From positions 1-22,482 of the forward strand of contig JAEWHO010000034.1 in NCBI GenBank assembly GCA_023387755.1: DNA of 22,482 bases, written 5' to 3'. The translations under genes and the position numbers were made by a program. The stretch is from Actinomycetes bacterium (GTDB lineage: Bacteria; Actinomycetota; Actinomycetes; Actinomycetales; Actinomycetaceae). Each line of letters opens with the position of its first letter. Within the stretch, counting starts at the first letter, position 1. Below, piece by piece: positions 14,900 to 22,482 of the stretch. The notes below the pieces were generated by a model, which saw only the letters and a list, made by a program, of their open reading frames with translations, was not told the DNA's origin and did not search any database.

Positions 14900-14913
14900 T
14901 TACAGATTTGTAA
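14900..14913. promoter_or_regulatory. AT-rich palindrome, possible operator
   Basis: TTACA-GATT-TGTAA is a perfect 5-bp dyad in otherwise GC-rich spacer DNA, 88 bp from the lipoprotein start. It is about 150 bp before the protease -10. It could bind a dimeric regulator; none is identified. Confidence 0.35.
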
Positions 14914-15061
14914 TGTGACTGCTCAGGACGGGGTATCGGATCGTCGTGCAGAGTAGAAGGCCGGAGAACTAGGCATTGAACAGGTTCTCAGTTTCTGGTG
15001 GCGCCGCCTCACGGCGTTACGTTGTGTCGAATGCGCTCTAGTTTTTCCCCCGCGCCTTAAT

Positions 15062-15067
15062 TATGCT
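15062..15067 (+). promoter_or_regulatory. Candidate -10 hexamer of the first subtilase gene
   Basis: TATGCT fits TAnnnT and sits exactly 8 nt before the leader stem-loop. The -10-like TAGTAT of the second protease gene has the same 8-nt spacing to its stem-loop. No good -35 is visible. Confidence 0.42.
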
Positions 15068-15075
15068 GTCCCTCA

Positions 15076-15094
15076 TACCACCCCTCACGTGGTA
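15076..15094 (+). promoter_or_regulatory. 5'-leader stem-loop of the first subtilase gene
   Basis: TACCAC (15076-15081) pairs with GTGGTA (15089-15094) around a 7-nt loop, 28 nt before the ATG. With a start about 7 nt after the -10, the hairpin would be at or near the very 5' end of the mRNA. The matching element at 19099-19116 has different stem bases but keeps pairing. Confidence 0.5.
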
Positions 15095-15122
15095 GGTCTA
15101 TCCATTGAGCGAAGGACACTTC

Positions 15123-18100
15123 ATGAGACATTCGAGCGCCCGCCGCTTTCTAGCGGTTACCGGCGGCTTGAGTCTGGCAGCTGCCATGGTGCTGCCAGCC
15201 ACCGCCGATACCAACGACGCTTATGATCCCGAGCTAGTAGCTGAGAAACTAGCAGCTTTTTCTGGCGATCCCAGCGACGATCTAGTCGCTAACCTCGGTG
15301 AGGGCCGCATTGCAGCTTTCATTGAACTCAACACCCCAACGACCGTCCAGGCTGCCAAAGAACGCAGTGGGGCTTCCATTGCAACCGTTCAGAAGCAGGT
15401 GGATTCACTGGCTACCAGTGTGGCCCAGCAGATCGACGATCCCAATGCGACCGTCATGTATACCACCGAGAATGCGATCGCTGGTTTCGCGGTAGAGGCT
15501 GATGCACAAGCCCTAGCAAAACTGACGGAGCGTGACGAGGTGAAGTCAGTTCGACCGCTGACGATTAACACCGTTGAAAACTCGGCGTCGGTGAACCTCA
15601 CCCGGGCTATCGATGCGTGGAAGGCAGCCGGTAAAACCGGTAAGGACGTGACCGTAGCTATCATCGACTCCGGGGTTGACTTCACCCACGCCGATTTCGG
15701 TGGTAATGGCGATTACGGCGCCTACAGCGACGCCGCGAAGCGGGCAGAGACTCCCACCTGGCCGCAGGGCAAGGTTATTGGTGGCTGGGACTTCGTTGGC
15801 GAGGGATATTACGGGGCGGGTGCCGGCTCCGTTGTTGCCCCTGACGGCAACCCGATTGATGTCCCTGATTCGGCATGTAATGCCCCGAAGGATATTAGTC
15901 GCTCAGGCGGCCACGGCTCGCATGTGGCCGGTACTGCTGCTGGCTTCGGCGTTACTGCCGATGGCAAGACTTTCCAGGGCGATTACTCGAAGCTGACCGC
16001 CGATGAGGTCAATGCGATGAAGATAGGGCCCGGTTCCGCACCGGAAGCCAATATCTTGGCATTTAAGGTTTTTGGTTGTGCAGGGTCAACCGGCTATGTA
16101 GCCAAAGCGCTCGATGAGCTGCTAGCTAAGAACCCGGACGGGAGCTGGAAGTGGAAGGATGTCGACGTCGTCAATATGTCGCTCGGCTCCAGCTATTCCT
16201 CGCCGACTGATCCGCAATCGCTGATCATCAAGGCTCTCTTTGAGGAACGCGGCATCGTCTCTGCCGTCTCCTCAGGTAACTCCGGCGATCTGTACGACGT
16301 GGGAGGGGCTCCAGGTGCCAGCGCGGCTGCGCTGACAGTAGCCAACTCGGTTCACGGCACCTCCACTTTGGATCAGGCCTCATTCAATTATGACGGCGCT
16401 GACCATCTGCTCGCGGGCCAGTTGTCAGTGGATTACGCGTGGCCTCAGCCTCAAGCGGGCCCCTTCGATCTGGTCCAACTAACCGGTGCCAATGCCGAGG
16501 CATGTTCCGCTCTGTCAGCGGAGGATGCAGCCAAGGTAAAGGGGAAAGCGGCCTTGATCGAGTGGCGTGAGCCGCTCGCCTGTGGTTCGAAGGCGCGTTT
16601 TGACAATATTGCCAAAGCGGGCGGCACCGGCGTCGTGATTAAGGGCGCTGCAGATTCCTTCAGCGGCGGTATCGCCGGTAATGAGTCCATCCCCGGCATT
16701 CAGCTAACCAAAACGAACACGGATGCCGTCCTAGCAGCCTTGGCTAAGGGCGCTGTGCAGGTCACTTTCGATAGTGCCCAGCGGGGTACCGCAAAATCGA
16801 CCGATCCGAATGCCGTCGATACCCTTGCTGCCTCATCCTCCCGCGGAGTGCACGGTTCCTTCGGGGTAGTTAAGCCGGATATTGCAGCACCCGGTACGCA
16901 AATCGTCTCTGCTGGTGTGGGGACTGGTAATGGGCCCGACACCATGACCGGCACCTCAATGGCTTCCCCGCACGTAGCTGGCGTGGCTGCCCTAATGAAG
17001 CAGGCCAAACCGAAGTGGAGTGCCGCGCAGATCAAGGCCGGCATCATGAACACTGCTTTCCATGACATCCACACCGGTAAACTCGCCTACGGCCCGCAAC
17101 GCGTGGGCTCCGGCCGCGTCGATGGCTTTGCCGCAGTGAATAACGACGTGCTGATGTACAGCTCCGACAACCCGGAACTGGTCTCGGTTAACTTCGGCGT
17201 GGTCGAATTCCCGCAGTCTGGTTTCTCTGCCGAGCAGAAAGTCACTCTTGAGAACCTCGGCTCTGCCGCCGCACATCTCGATTTGCGTTTCGCTGACGCA
17301 ACCGCGGTTCCTGGCGTGAAATTCAGCGTCTCCCCCGCTAAGGTCAACGTGCCTGCCGGTGGGAAACAAGAAGTGACCGTGAGTGTTTCGGTCGATGCCG
17401 AGGAGTACCGCAAAGTCATCGACCCCACTATGACCTTGCAGCAGTCCTTCCGTGGCAATCAGGTACGTCAATTTATTTCCACTGCTACCGGTCGCCTTAT
17501 CGCAACCGGATCCGGCGCCCCTGAAGGCGGAGAGCTGCGTCTACCCGTGTCGATGGCTCCCAAGCCTGTCTCGGATCTGAAGAGCACCGTTTCGCTTTCT
17601 GCGGATGGAACCAGTGGCGTCATTAAGACTGCCGGCGAGAAGTTCCTCTACCCCGGTGACCGGGAAAAGAAGATATTGCCCTACCGTCCGCTGGCGATGC
17701 CTTTCGAGTGGGTTGCTTCCTCGCCGGAGCGGGAATTGACCAATGACGAAGATAAGGCTGCCGTGAATATGATTCGCGCAACCGATATCAAGAATGTTGG
17801 TATCCGCAAGATGAAGGACACCATCGTTGTTGGCGTCGAGACCTGGGGCCCCGCTCCTATCCACCCGGTACCTACCTCAGTCATCGGCATGGTAATTCAG
17901 GCTAAGGGCGAGAAGTTTGACATCGTACCGCAGCGCGTGAGGGACACGGATATTGCCGTCGTTCATGTTGCCAAGAACGGTAAGTCAATTGCGACGACCC
18001 GCTATAACGACGCGCTCGACGGTGGTCTGGACACCAACACCATGGACTCGACGGTCGTTGCCTTGCCGGTGCCGCTCCGTGCCCTCGGCTTCACCGATGC

Positions 18101-18806
18101 CGAACTTAAGAGCGGAGAGGTGGAACTCGATATCACCGTTATCGGTTCATCACGCTATGCCCCGTTCCCAGCTCCGGCTGGATACGCCGAGGGCGACACC
18201 GACCGCGTGAACTTCAAGTACACGCCCGGTAAGGCTGCTTTCGATTTCACCACCTCCCTCCCCTTCTCCGCCTTGGAGAAGGATGGCGACGATATCCCGT
18301 TTACGGTTAAGGATGCGGCGGCTGCGCCCACCGCTACCGGGGATGTGGACATCTCTGCTGATCCAAAGAAACCTGCGATCATGATGATGCACTTCCACAA
18401 CTCGGCTGGTATCGCCGAGGGCGCTGGCGCTCAGGCTGAAGTTCTGCCGTTGAGCCCCGAGCCGTCCCCGACGCCGACGGAAACGTCGACGGTGGCACCG
18501 ACGGATGAACCGTCCCCGACGCCCACGGAGGAGCCTTCCCCGACGCCGACGGATACGCCGACGCCTAGTGAGGAGCCGACCGTAGCTCCCACGGACGCGC
18601 CGACCGTAGCTCCCACGGACGCGCCGACGGTAGCACCGACAACCTCGCCGACCAGCGGGCCGACGGTCGCTCCGAGCCCGAGCGGGCCTGGTAAGCCTCC
18701 GCTTCCGATTACCGGCAGCGATGCAGCCCTGCCGGGACTGCTCGCACTGGGCCTCATCGGTGCTGGCGGCGTCCTGGTTCTGCGCCGACGCGCTGCCCAG
18801 CAGTAA
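15123..18806 (+). CDS. Sortase-anchored S8 subtilisin-family protease
   Basis: 1227-aa secreted serine protease. The signal peptide (RR, hydrophobic core, ATA-D cleavage after residue 28) is followed by an I9-type propeptide (about 45-165). The catalytic domain shows D182 (AIIDSGVDFTH), H264 (SGGHGSHVAGT), oxyanion N386 (SSGNSGD) and S612 (GTSMASPHVAG). A PA-type insert (about 435-545) lies inside it. An Fn3-like module (about 690-780), further beta-rich regions and a Pro/Thr/Ser wall-spanning stalk follow. The C-terminus is LPITG (1194-1198), a membrane helix and RRR, the substrate signal for sortase. Four Cys (in SACNAP, VFGCAG, AEAC, LACGSK) are conserved in the neighbouring paralogue and may form disulfides. 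The start is the ATG at 15123 with AAGGA 6 nt upstream, not the upstream TTG. Substrate is unknown; Vpr/C5a-peptidase-like architecture. Confidence 0.97.
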   Translation: MRHSSARRFLAVTGGLSLAAAMVLPATADTNDAYDPELVAEKLAAFSGDPSDDLVANLGEGRIAAFIELNTPTTVQAAKERSGASIATVQKQVDSLATSVAQQIDDPNATVMYTTENAIAGFAVEADAQALAKLTERDEVKSVRPLTINTVENSASVNLTRAIDAWKAAGKTGKDVTVAIIDSGVDFTHADFGGNGDYGAYSDAAKRAETPTWPQGKVIGGWDFVGEGYYGAGAGSVVAPDGNPIDVPDSACNAPKDISRSGGHGSHVAGTAAGFGVTADGKTFQGDYSKLTADEVNAMKIGPGSAPEANILAFKVFGCAGSTGYVAKALDELLAKNPDGSWKWKDVDVVNMSLGSSYSSPTDPQSLIIKALFEERGIVSAVSSGNSGDLYDVGGAPGASAAALTVANSVHGTSTLDQASFNYDGADHLLAGQLSVDYAWPQPQAGPFDLVQLTGANAEACSALSAEDAAKVKGKAALIEWREPLACGSKARFDNIAKAGGTGVVIKGAADSFSGGIAGNESIPGIQLTKTNTDAVLAALAKGAVQVTFDSAQRGTAKSTDPNAVDTLAASSSRGVHGSFGVVKPDIAAPGTQIVSAGVGTGNGPDTMTGTSMASPHVAGVAALMKQAKPKWSAAQIKAGIMNTAFHDIHTGKLAYGPQRVGSGRVDGFAAVNNDVLMYSSDNPELVSVNFGVVEFPQSGFSAEQKVTLENLGSAAAHLDLRFADATAVPGVKFSVSPAKVNVPAGGKQEVTVSVSVDAEEYRKVIDPTMTLQQSFRGNQVRQFISTATGRLIATGSGAPEGGELRLPVSMAPKPVSDLKSTVSLSADGTSGVIKTAGEKFLYPGDREKKILPYRPLAMPFEWVASSPERELTNDEDKAAVNMIRATDIKNVGIRKMKDTIVVGVETWGPAPIHPVPTSVIGMVIQAKGEKFDIVPQRVRDTDIAVVHVAKNGKSIATTRYNDALDGGLDTNTMDSTVVALPVPLRALGFTDAELKSGEVELDITVIGSSRYAPFPAPAGYAEGDTDRVNFKYTPGKAAFDFTTSLPFSALEKDGDDIPFTVKDAAAAPTATGDVDISADPKKPAIMMMHFHNSAGIAEGAGAQAEVLPLSPEPSPTPTETSTVAPTDEPSPTPTEEPSPTPTDTPTPSEEPTVAPTDAPTVAPTDAPTVAPTTSPTSGPTVAPSPSGPGKPPLPITGSDAALPGLLALGLIGAGGVLVLRRRAAQQ
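18576..18623 (+). repeat. 24-nt tandem repeat encoding PTVAPTDA in the stalk
   Basis: Two identical 24-nt copies (18576-18599, 18600-18623), followed by a diverged third (PTVAPTTS). It sits within a longer Pro/Thr/Ser/Glu region from about 18460 that includes several PSPTPTE units. Length variation between strains would change the distance of the enzyme from the membrane. Confidence 0.88.
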
Positions 18807-18835
18807 GGCCGCGTTGAAGTAATTCGATGCCACCG

Positions 18836-18872
18836 GGGAGGGGTTCGGGAAGGTCCCGAACCCCTCCCTTTT
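18836..18872 (+). terminator. Intrinsic terminator of the first subtilase gene
   Basis: A perfect 15-bp stem (GGGAGGGGTTCGGGA with TCCCGAACCCCTCCC), loop AGG, then TTTT. It starts 29 nt after the stop codon and shows that the second protease needs its own promoter. Confidence 0.95.
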
Positions 18873-19069
18873 CGCCATTCACCGCCCACTGTTATTAAAT
18901 TGTGACCTCTTGGTGGTGACTAACGCCTGCGGTAGCGCGGGCAAAAATATGTACGCCCAATTGCGGTAAATTTCGGGAATCCAAGGTCATATTCCTGTTA
19001 GATGGGCAGCGGATTCCGCCTGGGTTCACCTCCGGGTGTAGGTCTGAGGGACGGACTTCCCTTAAACCG

Positions 19070-19084
19070 GGCAGATTTTCTGCC
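19070..19084. promoter_or_regulatory. Inverted repeat directly upstream of the second -10, possible operator
   Basis: GGCAGA-TTT-TCTGCC, a perfect 6-bp dyad whose right end abuts the TAGTAT hexamer. A protein bound here would overlap RNA polymerase. The first protease promoter has no such dyad. Confidence 0.4.
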
Positions 19085-19090
19085 TAGTAT
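19085..19090 (+). promoter_or_regulatory. Candidate -10 hexamer of the second subtilase gene
   Basis: TAGTAT, with TTAAAC (19062-19067) as a weak -35 at 17-nt spacing. It lies 57 nt upstream of the start codon and 8 nt before the leader stem-loop. Confidence 0.5.
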
Positions 19091-19098
19091 GGGCCCAT

Positions 19099-19116
19099 AC
19101 CGATGTCACAATCGGT
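19099..19116 (+). promoter_or_regulatory. 5'-leader stem-loop of the second subtilase gene
   Basis: ACCGAT (19099-19104) pairs with ATCGGT (19111-19116) around a 6-nt loop, 30 nt before the ATG. After the stem both leaders share CTATCCAT, a GAG and GAAGGACA, the last being the ribosome binding site. Confidence 0.5.
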
Positions 19117-19146
19117 TCTCCTATCCATGAGGTGAAGGACATTCAT

Positions 19147-22100
19147 ATGACCACCAGAAGTTCCCGCCGCTGGATTGCGGCCTCCGGTGGCCTGGTTCTG
19201 GCAGCGACATTAGCGCTGCCAGCATCAGCCGACAACGGAAAAACGTTCGATCCCAAGGTGATCGAAAACAAGATTGAGCTGGCCTCGAAAGTCCGTGACG
19301 CCAAGGACAAAGTCAAGCTCGAGAGCATGCCGAAGCGTTTGACGGCTTTCGTCGAGCTGGAAACACCCAGTGTTTTGGAGGCCCAGGCCGCCCCGGCGCA
19401 AGCTGAGAAGCAGGTTGAGGCAAAGGCCCAGGAAGTCGCTCAGGCGATCGAGGGCGACTCGACCATGCTCTACACCACCACCAACGCTATTTCTGGCTTT
19501 GCTGTGGAAGCCGACGGGGAAGCGCTTACCAAGCTGGCCGAACGTGACGATGTGAAGATGATTCGTCCGATGACGATTCACACCATCGGCAACGCCCCCA
19601 CCGGCAACCTGACCCGCGCCATTGAGGCATGGCAGGCTACCGGCAAGACCGGTAAGGACGTCACCATCGCCGTCGTCGACTCGGGTGTCGATTTCACCCA
19701 CACTGGCTTCGGCGGTGAAGGCGATTACTCGCCGTATGCGGATAAGGCCGCGCGCGCTCAAGCCCCCGAATGGCCGCAGGGCAAGGTTATCGGCGGTTGG
19801 GACTTCGTCGGTGAAACCTACTGGGGTGAGAACTCCACCGCTACCCCGGACCCGAACCCGATCGACGTGGCACCGAGCGTATGTGACGCTCCTTCGCGGA
19901 TTGACCGTTCCGGCGGTCACGGAACCCACGTTGCTGGTACCGCTGCGGGCTTCGGCGTCAATGCTGATGGGTCTACCTTCGAGGGTGATTACACCACGCT
20001 GACCGCGGACGAAGTTTCCCAGATGAAGATCGGCCCCGGCTCCGCACCGGAAGCCAATATCCTGGCGTTCAAGGTCTTCGGTTGTGCAGGCAGCACCGCT
20101 TTCGTGGCGGCCGCTCTCGACGACCTCCTGGCCAAGGACGCAAACGGAGACTGGAAGTGGAAAGACGTTGACGTCGTCAACATGTCTCTCGGCTCTAACT
20201 ACTCCTCGGTGGCCGATCCGGAAAACGTCATCATCGAGAAGCTCTTCAGCGAACGTGGCATCATCTCCGTGATTGCCTCCGGTAACGCGGGCGATCTCTA
20301 CGACATCGGTGGTGCACCAGGTAACGCCCCCGCCTCTTTGACGGTGGCAAACTCGATCCACGGCACCAGCTACTCTGAGCGGGCTCACTTCGACCTCAAC
20401 GGTACGGCTGTTGACCTCGACGGTCAGTACTCCGTGAGCTACCCCTGGCCCGAGGGCACCGTGGGTCCCTTGGACGTGGTGAAGCTCGACGGCGCGAATG
20501 CTGAAGCCTGTGATCCGCTGACCGACGAGGATGCAGCGAAGATTGCTGGCAAGGCCGCTCTGATCGATTGGGTCGAACAGCCGGCTCTCAAGTGTGGTTC
20601 CAAGCAGCGCTTCGACAACATCGCTAACGCCGGAGGCAAGGCAGTGATTCTGCCCTCGGACGTCACCGCCTTCACCGCTGGCATCGCCGGTAACGACAAG
20701 ATCCCGGGCTTCCAGCTGCTCAGGGCTGGAACTCAGGATGTCACCACGGCACTGGCGGCCGGGCCGGTCACCGTCACTCTCTCCCCCACCGAGTTTGGGA
20801 CCTCCGTCAACACCAACCCTGAACTGGTGGACACCCTGGCGCCCTCCTCGTCTCGTGGCGTACACGGCTCCCTCGGCTCAGTTAAGCCGGACGTCGCCGC
20901 TCCCGGTACGGATATCGTTTCCACCGGCGTCGGCACCGGCAACGGGTCGGAAACTATGACCGGTACCTCCATGGCTACCCCGCACGTGGCCGGCATTGCC
21001 GCGCTGGTGAAGGAAGCCAAGCCAGACTGGAGCGCTACCCAGCAGAAGGCGTCGATCATGAACACCGCCTTCCATGACATCAAGGCGGCTGACGCACTGA
21101 CCTATGGTCCGCAGCGCGTTGGTTCTGGCCGCGTTGATGCGCTGGCTGCAGTGGAGAACTCCATTGTCATGTACGACTCGGAGCAGCCGGAGCTGGCCTC
21201 CGTTAACTTCGGCGTTATCGAATTCGGCCAGCAGGGTTACGAGGGTCAGCACAAGGTGACCATTGAAAACAATGGTTCCGAGGCTGCCTCTCTGGCGCTG
21301 TCCTACCGCTCCGCCACTGAGGTGCCCGGCGTGTCCTTCAGCGTCGCCCCGGCGAACGTCTCGATCCCGGCCGGCGGTAAGCAGGAAGTGACCGTCACGA
21401 TGACCGTCGACGCGGGCGCGTTCCGCAAAGTTATCGACCCGACCATGCCGCTTGAACAGCTGTTCAGCAATATTCCGCTGGTGCGCGAATACATCTCGAC
21501 CGCTACCGGGCGACTGATCGCTGAAGGCACTGGAGCGCCGGAGAACGGCGAGCTGCGTCTCCCGATTTCTGCCGCCCCCAAGCCGGTGTCGAACTACACC
21601 AGCTCGGCAACGATGCAGACCGAGAATAAGGGCGTGATCTCCCACAGCGGCTGGGGCTTCAGCTACCCCGCCGGCCATCCTGGCAAGGTCACTGACCTCC
21701 TGCCCATCGCTATGCCGCTGGAGTATGTGGGCGAATCAGGTCCGCTCGAACTGACCGAGAATGTTGATAAGGAAGCCGAAGCAGCGATTCGCGCAACCGA
21801 TATCCGCCGCGTCGGCGTGCGAGTCGATGCCAGCGCTGCTGAGACCCCCAAGGATACCCGCGTCCTGGTAGGCGTGGAGACCTGGGGCGCGTGGCCAATG
21901 AACCCGCTGCGCAGCACGAATATCTTCCTCGAGATTGAGGCAAAGGGTAAGACCTTCACGGTTGAGCCTCAGCGCCTGGCGCGTACCGATCTGGTGCTCG
22001 TCCCGACCTTTGACAGCGCCGGGAACCTCGCCCATATCGAGTTCAATAATGACGCCATCGACGCCCGTATCGACACCAATACGATGGATACGCGTGTGAA

Positions 22101-22482
22101 GGCTCTGCCCTTCAACCTCGCTTCCCTCGGATTCACCGACGATGACGTGACGTCCGGCAATGTTGATCTGAAGATCCGGGTCCAAGGTTTCAGCTGGTAC
22201 GCCCCGTCTCCCAGCGGGTTGACCGATGCGTTCGAGTTCAACTTCAACCCGACGCAAGCTGCCTTCACTTTCAATACCCCGTATGAAGATACGGCGTGGG
22301 TTGAAGACGGCCAGCCGATCCCCTTCCAGGTGAACGAATCTGCGTTGGCCGGCACCAGTGCTATCAGTGGCCAGACCACCCCGCAGGCTGTCTCTAACCA
22401 GCCGATTGGCTGCGGTGGCCCGGCTGCCCCGATTGCCGACCAGGTGCAGGTCTTCCCGGCGGGAGATGACATTGAACCGCAG
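19147..22482 (+). CDS. S8 subtilisin-family protease, paralogue, cut by window end
   Basis: 1112 codons without a stop; the 3' end lies outside the window. The signal peptide has the same length as in the upstream copy (ASA-D, cleavage after 28). A propeptide (about 60-160) and the catalytic residues follow: D178 (AVVDSGVDFTH), H258 (SGGHGTHVAGT), N380 (ASGNAGD), S608 (GTSMATPHVAG). A PA-type insert (about 430-540) and the Fn3-like segment (PELASVNFGVIEFGQ) lie in the same order. Similarity to the first copy runs through the whole length with few gaps, so this is a tandem duplication. The propeptide differs most, with a Glu/Lys/Ala-rich helix. The start is ATG with GAAGGA 7 nt upstream. A stalk and sortase signal are expected beyond the window but not seen. 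By eye, codon use is more C/G-ending than in copy 1, with CTA Leu rare, which may mean higher expression. Confidence 0.97.
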   Translation, partial: MTTRSSRRWIAASGGLVLAATLALPASADNGKTFDPKVIENKIELASKVRDAKDKVKLESMPKRLTAFVELETPSVLEAQAAPAQAEKQVEAKAQEVAQAIEGDSTMLYTTTNAISGFAVEADGEALTKLAERDDVKMIRPMTIHTIGNAPTGNLTRAIEAWQATGKTGKDVTIAVVDSGVDFTHTGFGGEGDYSPYADKAARAQAPEWPQGKVIGGWDFVGETYWGENSTATPDPNPIDVAPSVCDAPSRIDRSGGHGTHVAGTAAGFGVNADGSTFEGDYTTLTADEVSQMKIGPGSAPEANILAFKVFGCAGSTAFVAAALDDLLAKDANGDWKWKDVDVVNMSLGSNYSSVADPENVIIEKLFSERGIISVIASGNAGDLYDIGGAPGNAPASLTVANSIHGTSYSERAHFDLNGTAVDLDGQYSVSYPWPEGTVGPLDVVKLDGANAEACDPLTDEDAAKIAGKAALIDWVEQPALKCGSKQRFDNIANAGGKAVILPSDVTAFTAGIAGNDKIPGFQLLRAGTQDVTTALAAGPVTVTLSPTEFGTSVNTNPELVDTLAPSSSRGVHGSLGSVKPDVAAPGTDIVSTGVGTGNGSETMTGTSMATPHVAGIAALVKEAKPDWSATQQKASIMNTAFHDIKAADALTYGPQRVGSGRVDALAAVENSIVMYDSEQPELASVNFGVIEFGQQGYEGQHKVTIENNGSEAASLALSYRSATEVPGVSFSVAPANVSIPAGGKQEVTVTMTVDAGAFRKVIDPTMPLEQLFSNIPLVREYISTATGRLIAEGTGAPENGELRLPISAAPKPVSNYTSSATMQTENKGVISHSGWGFSYPAGHPGKVTDLLPIAMPLEYVGESGPLELTENVDKEAEAAIRATDIRRVGVRVDASAAETPKDTRVLVGVETWGAWPMNPLRSTNIFLEIEAKGKTFTVEPQRLARTDLVLVPTFDSAGNLAHIEFNNDAIDARIDTNTMDTRVKALPFNLASLGFTDDDVTSGNVDLKIRVQGFSWYAPSPSGLTDAFEFNFNPTQAAFTFNTPYEDTAWVEDGQPIPFQVNESALAGTSAISGQTTPQAVSNQPIGCGGPAAPIADQVQVFPAGDDIEPQ

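Larger units (their letters stand above)
14813..15122. other. 310-bp divergent intergenic region, no gene seen
   Basis: Lies between the minus-strand lipoprotein and the plus-strand protease. It holds a CGCCCC/GGGGCG hairpin (14870-14888), the palindrome at 14900-14913, a CGCCG/CGGCG hairpin (15002-15016) and the protease promoter and leader described separately. I see no convincing small coding sequence and no tRNA-like or riboswitch-like fold. Confidence 0.6.
18807..19146. other. 340-bp region between the two protease genes, no gene seen
   Basis: Begins with the terminator of the first protease. The middle (about 18885-19060) is comparatively AT-rich and contains a CACC/GGTG hairpin near 19027-19038. 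The end carries the dyad, -10, leader stem-loop and binding site of the second protease. No convincing small gene is seen on either strand. Confidence 0.6.

Noticed and set aside
15105..15122. Upstream TTG start for the first protease
   Set aside because: It would add six residues before a normal signal peptide and would include the ribosome binding site AAGGA within the coding region; the paralogue starts at the equivalent of the ATG at 15123.
19225..20865. Long open frame opposite the second protease (546 codons, minus strand)
   Set aside because: The plus-strand frame encodes a full subtilase with signal peptide and catalytic residues; the antisense translation is a codon-bias shadow.

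Overview
The window comes from a GC-rich Gram-positive actinobacterium. The evidence is the gene order rimP-nusA-ylxR-infB around proS, the lipobox lipoproteins, the actinobacterial form of IF2 with a long Ala/Pro/Gly/Arg-rich linker, and a subtilase ending in a sortase signal (LPITG, membrane helix, Arg tail). An Actinomycetaceae-like host is my best guess; the genus cannot be fixed from sequence alone.

Left to centre (1-11277, all minus strand, read right to left) is the translation/transcription maintenance cluster: rimP, nusA, ylxR and infB, then a three-gene sensory/transport cassette, then rbfA, truB and ribF. The cassette holds a DASS/SLC13-type anion transporter, a soluble histidine kinase (degenerate receiver + cNMP-binding fold + HisKA + HATPase) and a stand-alone receiver without an output domain. 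Its genes are tightly coupled (9-nt gap, then ATGA overlap). It splits infB from rbfA, which are normally neighbours. A perfect 13-bp hairpin follows infB and probably isolates the cassette. rbfA-truB-ribF overlap one another by 8 and 4 nt.

The middle (11278-14812) has a divergent lipoprotein gene on the plus strand that resembles the DUF4439-type protein usually found near rimP. It is followed by a probable terminator. On the minus strand a second lipoprotein (DUF6318-like) lies 27 nt upstream of proS.

The right part (14813-22482, plus strand) holds two tandem paralogous secreted subtilisin-family proteases. The first is complete (1227 aa, LPITG-anchored) and ends at a textbook intrinsic terminator. 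The second runs off the window after 1112 codons. Each has its own leader. The leaders share a -10-like hexamer, an 8-nt gap, a stem-loop whose stem sequence differs while pairing is kept, and a conserved stretch containing the ribosome binding site. The two intergenic stretches over 300 bp (14813-15122, 18807-19146) hold these control elements and no convincing gene. Positions 1-56 hold nothing I can support.

Points most worth following up are the transporter/kinase/receiver cassette that lacks a DNA-binding output, and the duplicated protease genes with a structurally conserved 5' hairpin.
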